A DNA stretch of 7,174 nucleotides from UBA5499 sp002426275 (GCA_937888735.1 CALASN010000002.1:1-7174); one strand, 5' to 3'; counted from the stretch's first letter, positions 1-5,803 are shown. The notes: a model not told the origin generated them from the letters alone. Numbers and translations are program-made.

Positions 1-717
1 GACGGTGAGGCTAAATTTTTTCATCAGACAGACCTACAGTTACTTGACGCGACCGGCTCAAAGGGTGGATTGCAAGAAATTCAGGGAACTGGTATAATAA
101 ATTATAAGCAGCTTTCTGATGTTAAGGATTATAAAAATCTTGCAGATGCACAAACTATAACTAAAGAATCAGAACAGATTTGGGCAAGGGATGGGGGAAA
201 GCTTGGGTATGTTCAGGCGCAACATAACTACAGTAATATAAACGGTTATTTGCGTGGAAATATAAAAACACTTACACCTGACAACCAGAAAACAGTTGCA
301 ACGCTTGACAAATTGACAACAAGCAATTCGCTGCCTGATAATTATATCGGCATACGGAAAGTTAAAGGTGGGTATTTGTCTGATGTTTTAGGATTAAACA
401 ATTATAAAGATTACAGTCAGCCAAATGCGAAGTTTACGGCAGATGCCATAAAAAGCATGACTGGGCAAGAGATAGAAGATAAAGCTTTTACTTCTATAAG
501 CCTACTTGAGAACAAAAACTATTTTAAAGACTATCCCATAAAATTTACAATCAAAATGCCAAAGGGTACTCAGGGACTAGTGACGAATAACATTGCTGAA
601 TCCGAATTCATCGCCGCAAGAGGGTCAAAGCTAAGGATTCTTGATGTCGAAATATATAAGCCAACTGTAAAAAGCAAAAACACATTTATTAATATTATTG
701 TTAAACTTGTTCAGTAA
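1..717 (+). CDS. Prophage protein fragment with C-terminal ADP-ribosyltransferase domain (5' end outside window)
   Basis: The frame is open from base 1 to a TAA at 715-717, giving 238 residues with no start codon needed inside the window. Three signatures of the toxin-type (R-S-E) ADP-ribosyltransferase fold appear in the right order: an Arg in YIGIRKVKGGY (codon 355-357), an F-T-S-I-S strand (about 487-501), and an E-x-E in AESEFIAARGSKLRI (Glu codons 598-600 and 604-606). In this family ExE usually marks arginine-directed enzymes, which transfer ADP-ribose from NAD+ to a protein. Such domains are known fused to the C-terminus of phage minor head (SPP1 gp7-like) proteins. The downstream scaffold remnant supports that reading, but the head domain itself is outside the window. 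All catalytic residues look intact, so this piece need not be dead. Codon use is more AT-rich than in the nrd genes, fitting phage origin. The alternative is a free-standing exoenzyme. Confidence 0.75.
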   Translation, partial: DGEAKFFHQTDLQLLDATGSKGGLQEIQGTGIINYKQLSDVKDYKNLADAQTITKESEQIWARDGGKLGYVQAQHNYSNINGYLRGNIKTLTPDNQKTVATLDKLTTSNSLPDNYIGIRKVKGGYLSDVLGLNNYKDYSQPNAKFTADAIKSMTGQEIEDKAFTSISLLENKNYFKDYPIKFTIKMPKGTQGLVTNNIAESEFIAARGSKLRILDVEIYKPTVKSKNTFINIIVKLVQ

Positions 718-733
718 AGGGAAGGGAATGGTC

Positions 734-967
734 ATGATAAAACAAATGACAAAGAGCGGATATCAAGAATATAAGAAAATTCTTTATGATACGGGCAAAT
801 TTGACAATGTTTCGGTTGTAAATGATGTTACTCCTGAAGCGAAAGCACAAAGATTGTTTATGCGCACAAAGTTGATTGAATTTGAAAAAGAGCACGGGGA
901 AGTACATGAGCATCTTGTGAAAAGCGGTCGGGACTATGCCCAATACTGTATGATTGTTAATGGATAA
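734..967 (+). CDS. Small hypothetical prophage protein, 77 aa
   Basis: This short, charged, soluble-looking protein begins MIKQMTKSGYQEYKKIL and ends YAQYCMIVNG; I do not recognise a family. The frame is open from further upstream, and an ATG at 728 is also in frame. However, the purine-rich GGAAGGG ribosome binding site (about 720-726) lies only one base from 728 and about seven from the ATG at 734, so 734 is the better start. The gene begins 16 bases after the ADP-ribosyltransferase frame ends, suggesting co-transcription. A small gene between the minor head and scaffold genes is a common arrangement in Firmicute phages, so a phage accessory role is likely, but nothing in the sequence says which. 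No signal peptide or membrane segment is visible. Confidence 0.6.
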   Translation: MIKQMTKSGYQEYKKILYDTGKFDNVSVVNDVTPEAKAQRLFMRTKLIEFEKEHGEVHEHLVKSGRDYAQYCMIVNG

Positions 968-1089
968 AAAGTTGATATAAACCACGTAAATAGACGGAAA
1001 CGAGTCAAAAATCCTTGATTCTGGATCGTCGTTCAAGTCCACCCATCCTCTCTTGTCCACAGTTTACCATCAAGAGCGGGGATAGTACA

Positions 1090-1114
1090 AGCACCTACCA
1101 AGGGTGCTATTTTT
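1090..1114 (+). terminator. Weak Rho-independent terminator-like hairpin
   Basis: AGCACC (1090-1095) pairs with GGTGCT (1103-1108) around a 7-base loop and is followed by A then five T. It lies in the 229-base gap between the 77-residue gene and the scaffold remnant, where I see no coding signal. The short stem and short T run make this a modest terminator or attenuator. The core GCACC...CCAAGG...GGTGC resembles the hairpin at 1641-1666. Confidence 0.4.
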
Positions 1115-1196
1115 ATCGCCATTTTGGTATTGTTGGGCGTAAACTAACAAGACATTACCGGACGCAACCGGGCAAAAAGCGAAAATGAAGGGACGT

Positions 1197-1698
1197 ATGA
1201 ATATGGAGTTGAAGAAACTTTTGGAAGGTAAAGGACTTTCAGACGAACAAATTAAGGCTATTGTAGAGGGGGTGGAAGCAAATTACACTGGGTACGTACC
1301 CAAGGCATCGCTTTGATGAGGTTAACGAGGCCAAGAAGCAGCTGGAGAAGGACGTGGCAGACAGAGATAAGCAGTTAACCGAACTTAAGAAGTCTGCTGG
1401 GGATAACGAGGAATTAAAGAAACAGATCGAGAAGTTAGAAGCGGAAAACAAGACTGCTTCAGAAGCTTATCAAGCCAAGCTCACGGATACGGCTATTAAC
1501 ACCGCTATCAAGCTTGCAGTTGCTGGGGAAGTGCATGACCCCGATTTAGTCACCACGCTGTTGGACAAGTCAAAAATAGAGGTCAACGCAGACGGCAGCG
1601 TCAAAAGCGGTATGGGGAAGGGGTATCCTCCTTGTAACACTAAATGCACCCAAGGAGGTGCATTTACTTTTTCAAATCAGGTAATTATGTCCTCGTGA
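1197..1698 (+). pseudogene. Phage GP20-type scaffold protein, frameshifted and truncated
   Basis: The ATG at 1197 follows GAAGGGACGT, a workable ribosome binding site. The first frame gives a typical scaffold N-terminus ending ANYTGYVPKASL and stops at 1314-1316. The following frame, from CGC at 1309, reads RFDEVNEAKKQLEKDVADRD and then a long Lys/Glu/Leu coiled-coil stretch to about 1480. The family normally has KASRFDEVNEAKKQL without interruption, so the original was probably TCGCGCTTT and a CG/GC dinucleotide was lost. From about 1610, after VNADGSVKSG, the sequence stops looking like the family and runs into a hairpin, reaching TGA at 1696-1698. The usual C-terminal part of a scaffold is missing and no major capsid gene follows. 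Scaffold proteins direct procapsid assembly. With two lesions this copy should be non-functional, marking the prophage as defective. Confidence 0.75.
1641..1672 (+). terminator. Rho-independent terminator-like hairpin at the scaffold breakpoint
   Basis: TAAATGCACC (1641-1650) pairs perfectly over 10 bp with GGTGCATTTA (1657-1666) around a CAAGGA loop, and is followed by C and five T (1668-1672). On the + strand this is a plausible terminator. The loop and 3' arm contain AAGGAGGTG, a perfect Shine-Dalgarno string, but no sensible reading frame follows it. An alternative pairing, CCTCCTTG (1627-1634) with CAAGGAGG (1651-1658), would compete with this hairpin. Confidence 0.55.
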
Positions 1699-1742
1699 AA
1701 AATTTGTCTTGCATCAACGCTTTGATTTTGAGATAATTGCAT
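1677..1742 (-). CDS. Possible 21-aa ORF or gene-start remnant
   Basis: On the - strand an excellent ribosome binding site (AAGGAGG, seven bases before the ATG) precedes a 21-codon frame, MQLSQNQSVDARQIFHEDII and one more Thr, ending in TGA. The quality of the initiation region suggests a real start. The peptide is short and matches nothing I recognise, so it may be the 5' stub of a gene cut off at the same breakpoint that truncated the scaffold gene. An AT-rich TAAAAT (complement of 1782-1787) upstream could be a -10, but I see no convincing -35. Confidence is low because a short frame behind a good Shine-Dalgarno can arise by chance. Confidence 0.25.
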   Translation of the reverse strand: MQLSQNQSVDARQIFHEDIIT

Positions 1743-1813
1743 TGCGGTTCCTCCTTAAATTATTGTTTTTCTTCACCAATAATTTTACCATTTAAAGTGA
1801 GGAGCCGCTATGC
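1739..1813. repeat. Large imperfect inverted repeat with nested perfect dyad
   Basis: The outer arms are 1739-1759 and 1791-1813. They are related as inverted copies with three mismatches and a two-base gap, sharing GAGGA, CCGC and ATGC blocks. Nested inside is a perfect 9-bp dyad, AAATTATTG (1757-1765) with CAATAATTT (1777-1785), around an 11-base loop. Each outer arm carries a Shine-Dalgarno-like GGAG and an ATG pointing away from the centre: - strand ATG at 1742, + strand ATG at 1810. The + ATG opens a 15-codon frame (MLKFHGEGDNFPAVQ) ending at 1857. This could be a divergent control region, a small mobile-element remnant, or duplicated initiation sites. I cannot tell which. Confidence 0.5.
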
Positions 1814-1827
1814 TCAAATTCCACGGA

Positions 1828-1915
1828 GAAGGGGACAACTTCCCTGCGGTTCAATGAAAAATACCTGCGGACAAAAATTCCGAGGTAAGTTTTGCCGCGG
1901 ACACTGCTGGCGGCA
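1828..1915 (+). promoter_or_regulatory. Hairpin-rich leader upstream of nrdG
   Basis: Three consecutive stem-loops can be drawn. The first is GGGA/TCCC (1832-1835/1841-1844). The second is TACCT-CGGA with a bulged G1867 (1862-1871), paired with TCCG-AGGTA (1879-1887) to give nine pairs. The third is TGCCGC (1893-1898) with GCGGCA (1910-1915). The third loop region contains GCGGACACTG, a string also found in cobalamin riboswitch cores. The rest of that class, notably the B12 box (AGYCAGGAGACC-like), is not visible, so I do not call a riboswitch. The stretch 1699-1960 has no gene I can support; overlapping frames look non-coding. Its position directly before nrdG makes a cis-regulatory RNA possible. 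Confidence 0.3.
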
Positions 1916-1960
1916 TGGCGAAGAATAAGGCAGGCTATATATGTTTTGTGAGGCGATAGT

Positions 1961-2650
1961 TTGAAAATATCAGGACTGCAAAAAATGACGGTGCTTGACT
2001 ATCCCGGGAAAATCGCGGCCACGGTATTTACCGGCGGATGCAATTTCCGTTGTCCGTATTGCCATAACGCCTCCCTTGTTTTTAACGCTGGGGCACAGGA
2101 AATAGCGGAGGAGGATTTTTTTGGCTTTCTGTCCAAGCGAAAAGGGCTGCTGGACGGCGTCTGCATATCGGGAGGGGAACCGCTTTTACAGGAAGGTTTA
2201 GATGCTTTTATCGCTAAGATTAAAGCCTTCGGTTTTTTGGTAAAGCTCGATACCAACGGCAGTCTTCCCGCCCGGCTCAAGGAGCTTGTGGGCAGCGGTC
2301 TGATCGACTATGTGGCGATGGACATCAAGAACTCTCCCGCCGGCTACGCGAAAACAGCGGGAACGACTGAAAAAATGCTGTCGCAAATAAACGAAAGCGT
2401 GGCTTTTTTGCTGAACGATCCTGTTGAGTATGAATTTCGCACAACCGTGGTAAAAGAATTGCACATAAAAGAAGATTTTTCAGAGATCGGAAAGTGGATC
2501 CAGGGAGCCAAGAGATATTTCCTGCAAAATTTTGTGGACTCGGGCGATGTGATCCAACCTGGACTTCATGGCTTTGAAAAGACTGAATTGGAAGCATTCG
2601 CGCAGATCGTACGTGATTATGTGGCGTCCGTTCAAATCAGGGATGCATAG
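1961..2650 (+). CDS. nrdG: Anaerobic ribonucleoside-triphosphate reductase activating protein (radical SAM)
   Basis: This 229-residue cytoplasmic radical-SAM enzyme should use a [4Fe-4S] cluster and S-adenosylmethionine to generate the glycyl radical on NrdD. The cluster motif CNFRCPYC (C27, C31, C34) is canonical CxxxCxxC, and GGEPLL at residues 71-76 is the SAM-contacting motif. The N-terminus MKISGLQKMTVLDYPGKIAA is typical of the NrdG2 (TIGR02495-like) branch, which is longer than the E. coli NrdG. The start is a TTG behind GTGAGG (about 1948-1953). The next in-frame ATG (residue 9) would cut into the conserved LQKMTVLDYPGK block, so TTG is preferred. nrdD follows after 138 bases on the same strand, giving an nrdG-first order. 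Nearby hairpins may regulate it. Other radical-SAM activases (pyruvate formate-lyase type) are less likely given the neighbour. Confidence 0.92.
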   Translation: MKISGLQKMTVLDYPGKIAATVFTGGCNFRCPYCHNASLVFNAGAQEIAEEDFFGFLSKRKGLLDGVCISGGEPLLQEGLDAFIAKIKAFGFLVKLDTNGSLPARLKELVGSGLIDYVAMDIKNSPAGYAKTAGTTEKMLSQINESVAFLLNDPVEYEFRTTVVKELHIKEDFSEIGKWIQGAKRYFLQNFVDSGDVIQPGLHGFEKTELEAFAQIVRDYVASVQIRDA

Positions 2651-2674
2651 CCTTTTAACCGGTGGTGGTTTCAT

Positions 2675-2703
2675 TTGACAAGCGGTGAGGGAAAGACTAC
2701 AAT
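2675..2703 (+). promoter_or_regulatory. SigA-type promoter of nrdD
   Basis: TTGACA (2675-2680) is a perfect -35, followed after exactly 17 bases by TACAAT (2698-2703), one mismatch from the TATAAT consensus. It lies in the nrdG-nrdD gap, so transcription would start near 2710 and give nrdD a leader of about 80 bases. This implies nrdD can be expressed independently of nrdG. Confidence 0.8.
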
Positions 2704-2719
2704 AGTAGTGATTACTATT
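2696..2719. promoter_or_regulatory. Candidate operator: overlapping dyads on the nrdD -10/+1 region
   Basis: Two inverted repeats overlap: ACTAC-AATA-GTAGT (2696-2709), which covers the -10, and AATAGTA-GTGAT-TACTATT (2701-2719), which covers the expected start site. A repressor bound here would block RNA polymerase. NrdR is the known regulator of such operons, but neither dyad fits the ACACWATATATWGTGT consensus well, so the cognate factor is unknown. Confidence 0.4.
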
Positions 2720-2743
2720 TTGTGAGGACAAGCTTGCACCCAG

Positions 2744-2766
2744 GACGGCATCGCATTGCCGTTTTA
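2744..2766 (+). promoter_or_regulatory. Leader hairpin before nrdD
   Basis: GACGGCA (2744-2750) pairs with TGCCGTT (2757-2763; outermost pair G-U) around a six-base loop and is followed by TTA. It lies in the nrdD 5' leader, ten bases before the GAGGGAG ribosome binding site (2773-2779). The T run is too short for an efficient terminator, so attenuation or mRNA stabilisation are the possible roles. Confidence 0.3.
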
Positions 2767-2788
2767 CAGTATGAGGGAGTGGTAGACG

Positions 2789-5131
2789 ATGTATCAAGTC
2801 ATTAAGCGGGATGGAACAATCTCGGAATTCAGCATCAGTAAAATCGCGAATGCTATTACCAAAGCGTTCGACGCCCAAAACAGACAATACCATCCCGATA
2901 TCATAGATTTCCTGGCTCTGAAGGTAACCGCCGATTATCAGGATAAAATTGATCATTGCCTGATCGGCGTGGAAAAGATCCAGGACAGCGTTGAACGGGT
3001 TTTGGTGCAGGCTGGCTATGCCGACGTTGCCAAGGCATACATTTTATACCGCAAGCAGCGGGAAAAGGTGCGCAACACGAAATCCACCTTTCTCGACTAC
3101 AAGGAGCTGGTAAACAGCTACGTAAATGTGGACGACTGGAGAGTGAAAGAAAACTCCACCGTTACTTATTCGGTCGGCGGGCTGATCTTGAGCAATTCGG
3201 GTGCGATCACCGCAAATTACTGGCTTTCGGAGGTATATGACGAGGAAGTGGCGAACGCGCATCGCACCGCAGATCTGCACATCCACGACTTGGCCATGCT
3301 GACAGGCTATTGCGCGGGGTGGTCGCTTAAGCAACTTATAATGGAGGGGTTGGGCGGTGTAGAAGGTAAAATCACCTCCTCCCCCGCCGGTCATCTTTCC
3401 ACGCTGTGCAATCAGATGGTCAATTTCTTGGGCATCATGCAGAATGAATGGGCCGGCGCACAGGCTTTTTCGTCCTTCGATACCTATCTCGCGCCGTTTG
3501 TAAAGGTCGATAACCTGAGCTATAAAGAGGTCAAGCAGTGCATCCAGTCGTTTGTTTACGGCGTGAATACGCCCAGCCGGTGGGGAACGCAGGCTCCGTT
3601 CACCAATGTTACGCTTGACTGGACGGTGCCGAATGATCTTGCCGAGCTGCCCGCTATCGTCGGCGGACGGGAGATGGATTTCAAGTACAAAGACTGCAAA
3701 AAAGAAATGGACATGGTCAATAAGGCGTTTATCGATATCATGATCGAAGGCGACGCCAACGGCAGAGGTTTTCAGTACCCAATTCCGACCTATTCCATTA
3801 CAAGGGATTTTGATTGGAGCGACACGGAAAACAACCGCATGCTCTTTGAAATGACCGCGAAGTACGGAACACCGTATTTCTCCAATTACATCAACAGCGA
3901 CATGCAGCCCAATGACGTTCGCAGCATGTGTTGCCGCCTGCGCCTTGACCTGCGTGAACTGCGCAAAAAGGGTGGCGGTTTCTTCGGCAGTGGCGAAAGC
4001 ACGGGCTCCATCGGCGTCGTGACGATTAACCTTCCGCGCATCGCTTATCTCGCTGCGGATGAGGCGGACTTTTATCAGCGTTTGGACAAGCTGATGGATA
4101 TTGCCGCCCGGTCGCTGGACACAAAGCGCACCGTAATTACCAGGCTGATGAACGCCGGGTTATACCCCTATACAAAAAGGTATCTGGGTACCTTCGAAAA
4201 TCACTTCTCTACCATTGGGCTTATCGGAATGAACGAGGTTGGGCTGAACGCGAAGTGGCTCAGGGAAGATCTGACTCACACGCACATGCAGCAGTTTGCG
4301 ATAGCTGTGCTCAATCATATGAGAAACCGGCTTGTGGAATATCAGGAGCAGTATGGCGCATTGTTCAATCTTGAGGCGACGCCCGCCGAATCCACCGCCT
4401 ACCGCCTTGCCAAGCACGATGTGAAGAGATTTCCCGATATCGTTACCGCGGCCAAGTCCGGCGGCTCGCCCTATTATACAAACAGCTCCCATCTCCCGGT
4501 GGGAGCTACGGACGATTTGTTTGAGGCGTTGGAGGTGCAGGATGAATTGCAGGTTCTGTATACATCCGGCACGGTATTTCACGCTTATCTTGGGGAGAAG
4601 CTGTCAGACTGGAAAGCAGCGGCTTTGCTTGTGCATAAAATCGCGGAAAACTATAGGTTACCTTATTACACGCTCTCTCCCACCTATTCGGTATGCAGGA
4701 CGCACGGCTATATCAGCGGCGAACATTACGTGTGCCCGGAATGCGGACAGGAAGCGGAAGTGTATAGCCGGATCACAGGTTATTACCGCCCCGTGAAAAA
4801 CTGGAACGACGGGAAAACGCAGGAGTTTAAAGATCGCAAGGTATACCATGTCGGGGAATCCGCCTCGCAGCTCGCCGGCAGTTCCCCCGAGCGGAATAAT
4901 GAGTTGCTGTTGTTTACCACTCCCACCTGTGCAAACTGCGCGATGACCAAGAAAGCATTGTCCGAAGCCGGAATTGCCTATCGTGTCATAGACGCGGGCG
5001 AGCATCAGGATTTAGTTGAAAAGTATGGGATCCTTCAAGCGCCGACACTCGTGGCGGTCACAGATGACGGCGTAGAAAAATTTTCCGGGCCGGCCAGCGC
5101 AAAGGAGTATATCAGCATTCATAACTTATAA
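2789..5131 (+). CDS. nrdD: Anaerobic (class III) ribonucleoside-triphosphate reductase with fused C-terminal glutaredoxin-like domain
   Basis: This 780-residue cytoplasmic enzyme reduces ribonucleotides to deoxyribonucleotides without oxygen. Residues 1-95 are an ATP cone (MYQVIKRDGTISEF start), the allosteric activity domain. C175 in GYCAGWSLKQL and C382 in SMCCRLRLDLREL match the catalytic cysteines of the glycyl-radical barrel. C382 is preceded by another cysteine, C381, where formate-using E. coli/T4 enzymes have, from memory, glycine. A zinc site follows (C636, probably H639, C649, C652). The radical glycine is G664 in RITGYYRPVKNW. After about residue 700 comes a separate thioredoxin fold with CANC (C714, C717) and the conserved APT proline (P752). 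This extension puts the radical glycine 116 residues from the end, much further than in ordinary NrdD. Features fit the thioredoxin/glutaredoxin-dependent NrdD2 type, with its reductant built in. The ATG has GAGGGAG nine bases upstream; NrdG is the adjacent activase. Confidence 0.95.
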   Translation: MYQVIKRDGTISEFSISKIANAITKAFDAQNRQYHPDIIDFLALKVTADYQDKIDHCLIGVEKIQDSVERVLVQAGYADVAKAYILYRKQREKVRNTKSTFLDYKELVNSYVNVDDWRVKENSTVTYSVGGLILSNSGAITANYWLSEVYDEEVANAHRTADLHIHDLAMLTGYCAGWSLKQLIMEGLGGVEGKITSSPAGHLSTLCNQMVNFLGIMQNEWAGAQAFSSFDTYLAPFVKVDNLSYKEVKQCIQSFVYGVNTPSRWGTQAPFTNVTLDWTVPNDLAELPAIVGGREMDFKYKDCKKEMDMVNKAFIDIMIEGDANGRGFQYPIPTYSITRDFDWSDTENNRMLFEMTAKYGTPYFSNYINSDMQPNDVRSMCCRLRLDLRELRKKGGGFFGSGESTGSIGVVTINLPRIAYLAADEADFYQRLDKLMDIAARSLDTKRTVITRLMNAGLYPYTKRYLGTFENHFSTIGLIGMNEVGLNAKWLREDLTHTHMQQFAIAVLNHMRNRLVEYQEQYGALFNLEATPAESTAYRLAKHDVKRFPDIVTAAKSGGSPYYTNSSHLPVGATDDLFEALEVQDELQVLYTSGTVFHAYLGEKLSDWKAAALLVHKIAENYRLPYYTLSPTYSVCRTHGYISGEHYVCPECGQEAEVYSRITGYYRPVKNWNDGKTQEFKDRKVYHVGESASQLAGSSPERNNELLLFTTPTCANCAMTKKALSEAGIAYRVIDAGEHQDLVEKYGILQAPTLVAVTDDGVEKFSGPASAKEYISIHNL

Positions 5132-5157
5132 ACATGACGGTTTGTTCTGCCTGCGAT

Positions 5158-5193
5158 AACGACGGTTTTGAAATAACATTCAAAGCCGTCGTT
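5158..5193. terminator. Long hairpin just after nrdD
   Basis: AACGACGG-T-TTTGAA (5158-5172) pairs with TTCAAA-G-CCGTCGTT (5179-5193), 15 pairs including one G-U, around the loop ATAACA. Only three T follow on the + strand, so termination alone may be weak. It begins 26 bases past the nrdD stop and could stabilise the mRNA 3' end or act with the stronger terminator downstream. Confidence 0.55.
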
Positions 5194-5246
5194 TGACAGT
5201 ACAGGATTCTGCATAGATATTGACGACAAGAACGGACTAATACAGG

Positions 5247-5291
5247 CCATAGAGCAAAAGGCTACCCAGCCTTTTGCTCTATGGTTTTTTT
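5247..5291 (+). terminator. Strong Rho-independent terminator of the nrd operon
   Basis: CCATAGAGCAAAAGGCT (5247-5263) forms a perfect 17-bp stem with 5268-5284 around an ACCC loop, followed by seven T (5285-5291). This is a textbook + strand terminator and closes the nrdD transcript. There is no T run on the other strand, so it would not efficiently end leftward transcription from the secretin remnant. Confidence 0.9.
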
Positions 5292-5335
5292 AACGGTTTG
5301 CTTAATTTTAACATACCAAAGCGAACTGTATTGAG

Positions 5336-5563
5336 TCACGGTTTCTCTGGCGCGTTAAGGCCGGGGGCTTTTAGATAGTCTCTGGTAGCGTCTGTAATGA
5401 GATGAGGCGTAATGTAAATGATGAATTCAGTTTGGCTCTCTGTTTCCTTGGTATGGCGAAAAAGTTGTCCGATTAAAGGCAGCCTGCCCAGTATTGGTAC
5501 CCGCTGTTCTTCAGTTTGACTGATGTTCTGGATGAGGCCGCCGATGATATCTTTGTCCATCAT
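5336..5563 (-). pseudogene. C-terminal remnant of a secretin (type II secretion / type IV pilus outer-membrane pore family)
   Basis: The - strand frame reads MDKDIIGGLIQN, then EEQRVPILGRLPLIGQLFRH and FIIYITPHLI, ending in TGA at 5336-5338. The IGGLIQ, VPILG.LP.IG.LFR and ITPHLI blocks are the hallmark end of the secretin domain, which forms gated multimeric pores for secretion or pili. Only about 75 residues survive of a protein normally several hundred long. The natural C-terminus is intact, but upstream the frame runs into sequence antisense to another secretin piece. The methionines at the start are interior residues and not a real start; I see no ribosome binding site in front. No partner genes for a secretion system or pilus are in the window, so this is a dead fragment. 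Confidence 0.8.
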
Positions 5564-5803
5564 AAGCCCTGGGTCTCTGCTTCTGAGGAGATTTTCGTGG
5601 AGGTTCAGCCCGAAATCAGCGATTACCTCGGCGATGCTTACGGCATGCCAAAGACCAGCGACCGTTCCGCAAAGACCACCTTGCGCGTTGCTGCGAAGAT
5701 GAATGAATTATCAATCGTTTATCCTGATAAAGTGGGCTTGGCGAGTATGAGAAGTTTCGTGGATATCGACGGAGAGAGCCGAAAAATGGCTATATCAAGT
5801 TAG
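5564..5803 (+). pseudogene. Secretin mid-domain fragment in opposite orientation, joined to an unknown tail
   Basis: In the + frame, 5564-5689 reads KPWVSASEEIFVEVQPEISD, then YLGDAYGMPKTSDRSAKTTL and RV. This matches the secretin strand that normally comes just before the DG.t.viGGLI block (VxPEIS...G.P.t..R.a.TtvrV). That following block lies instead on the - strand at 5336-5563, so the two consecutive secretin pieces are back to back. From 5690 the frame continues with MNELSIVYPDKVGLASMRSF and VDIDGESRK before a TAG ending at 5803. The tail looks compositionally coding, but I do not recognise it. A shift near 5785 would extend it with NGYIKLEKENLY. The frame also extends left of 5564 only as antisense of the other fragment. 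No start or ribosome binding site is evident. Confidence 0.6.

Noticed and set aside
1005..1060. tRNA 3'-half or attachment-site-like stretch with a T-loop-like GTTCAAGTCC
   Set aside because: Only three of five T-stem pairs form, no matching 5' acceptor strand or cloverleaf is visible upstream, and no CCA follows. A chance match, or at most a remnant; a tRNA covariance search would settle it.
701..1060. 119-codon - strand frame
   Set aside because: Antisense to the 77-residue prophage gene, with hydrophobic, low-quality composition and no family resemblance.
1737..1928. 63-codon + strand frame through the nrdG leader
   Set aside because: Cys/Arg-rich translation of a hairpin-rich region with no ribosome binding site; better explained as structured non-coding DNA.
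2696..2719. NrdR box at the nrdD promoter
   Set aside because: The dyads are real, but too many positions differ from ACACWATATATWGTGT and there is no second box at the usual spacing, so NrdR is not named.
2480..2956. 158-codon - strand frame across the nrdG-nrdD junction
   Set aside because: It runs antisense through the end of nrdG, the nrdD promoter and the start of nrdD; no recognisable product.
4521..4796. 91-codon + strand frame within nrdD
   Set aside because: Out-of-frame overlap of the conserved zinc-site region of nrdD; Arg/Cys-rich shadow.
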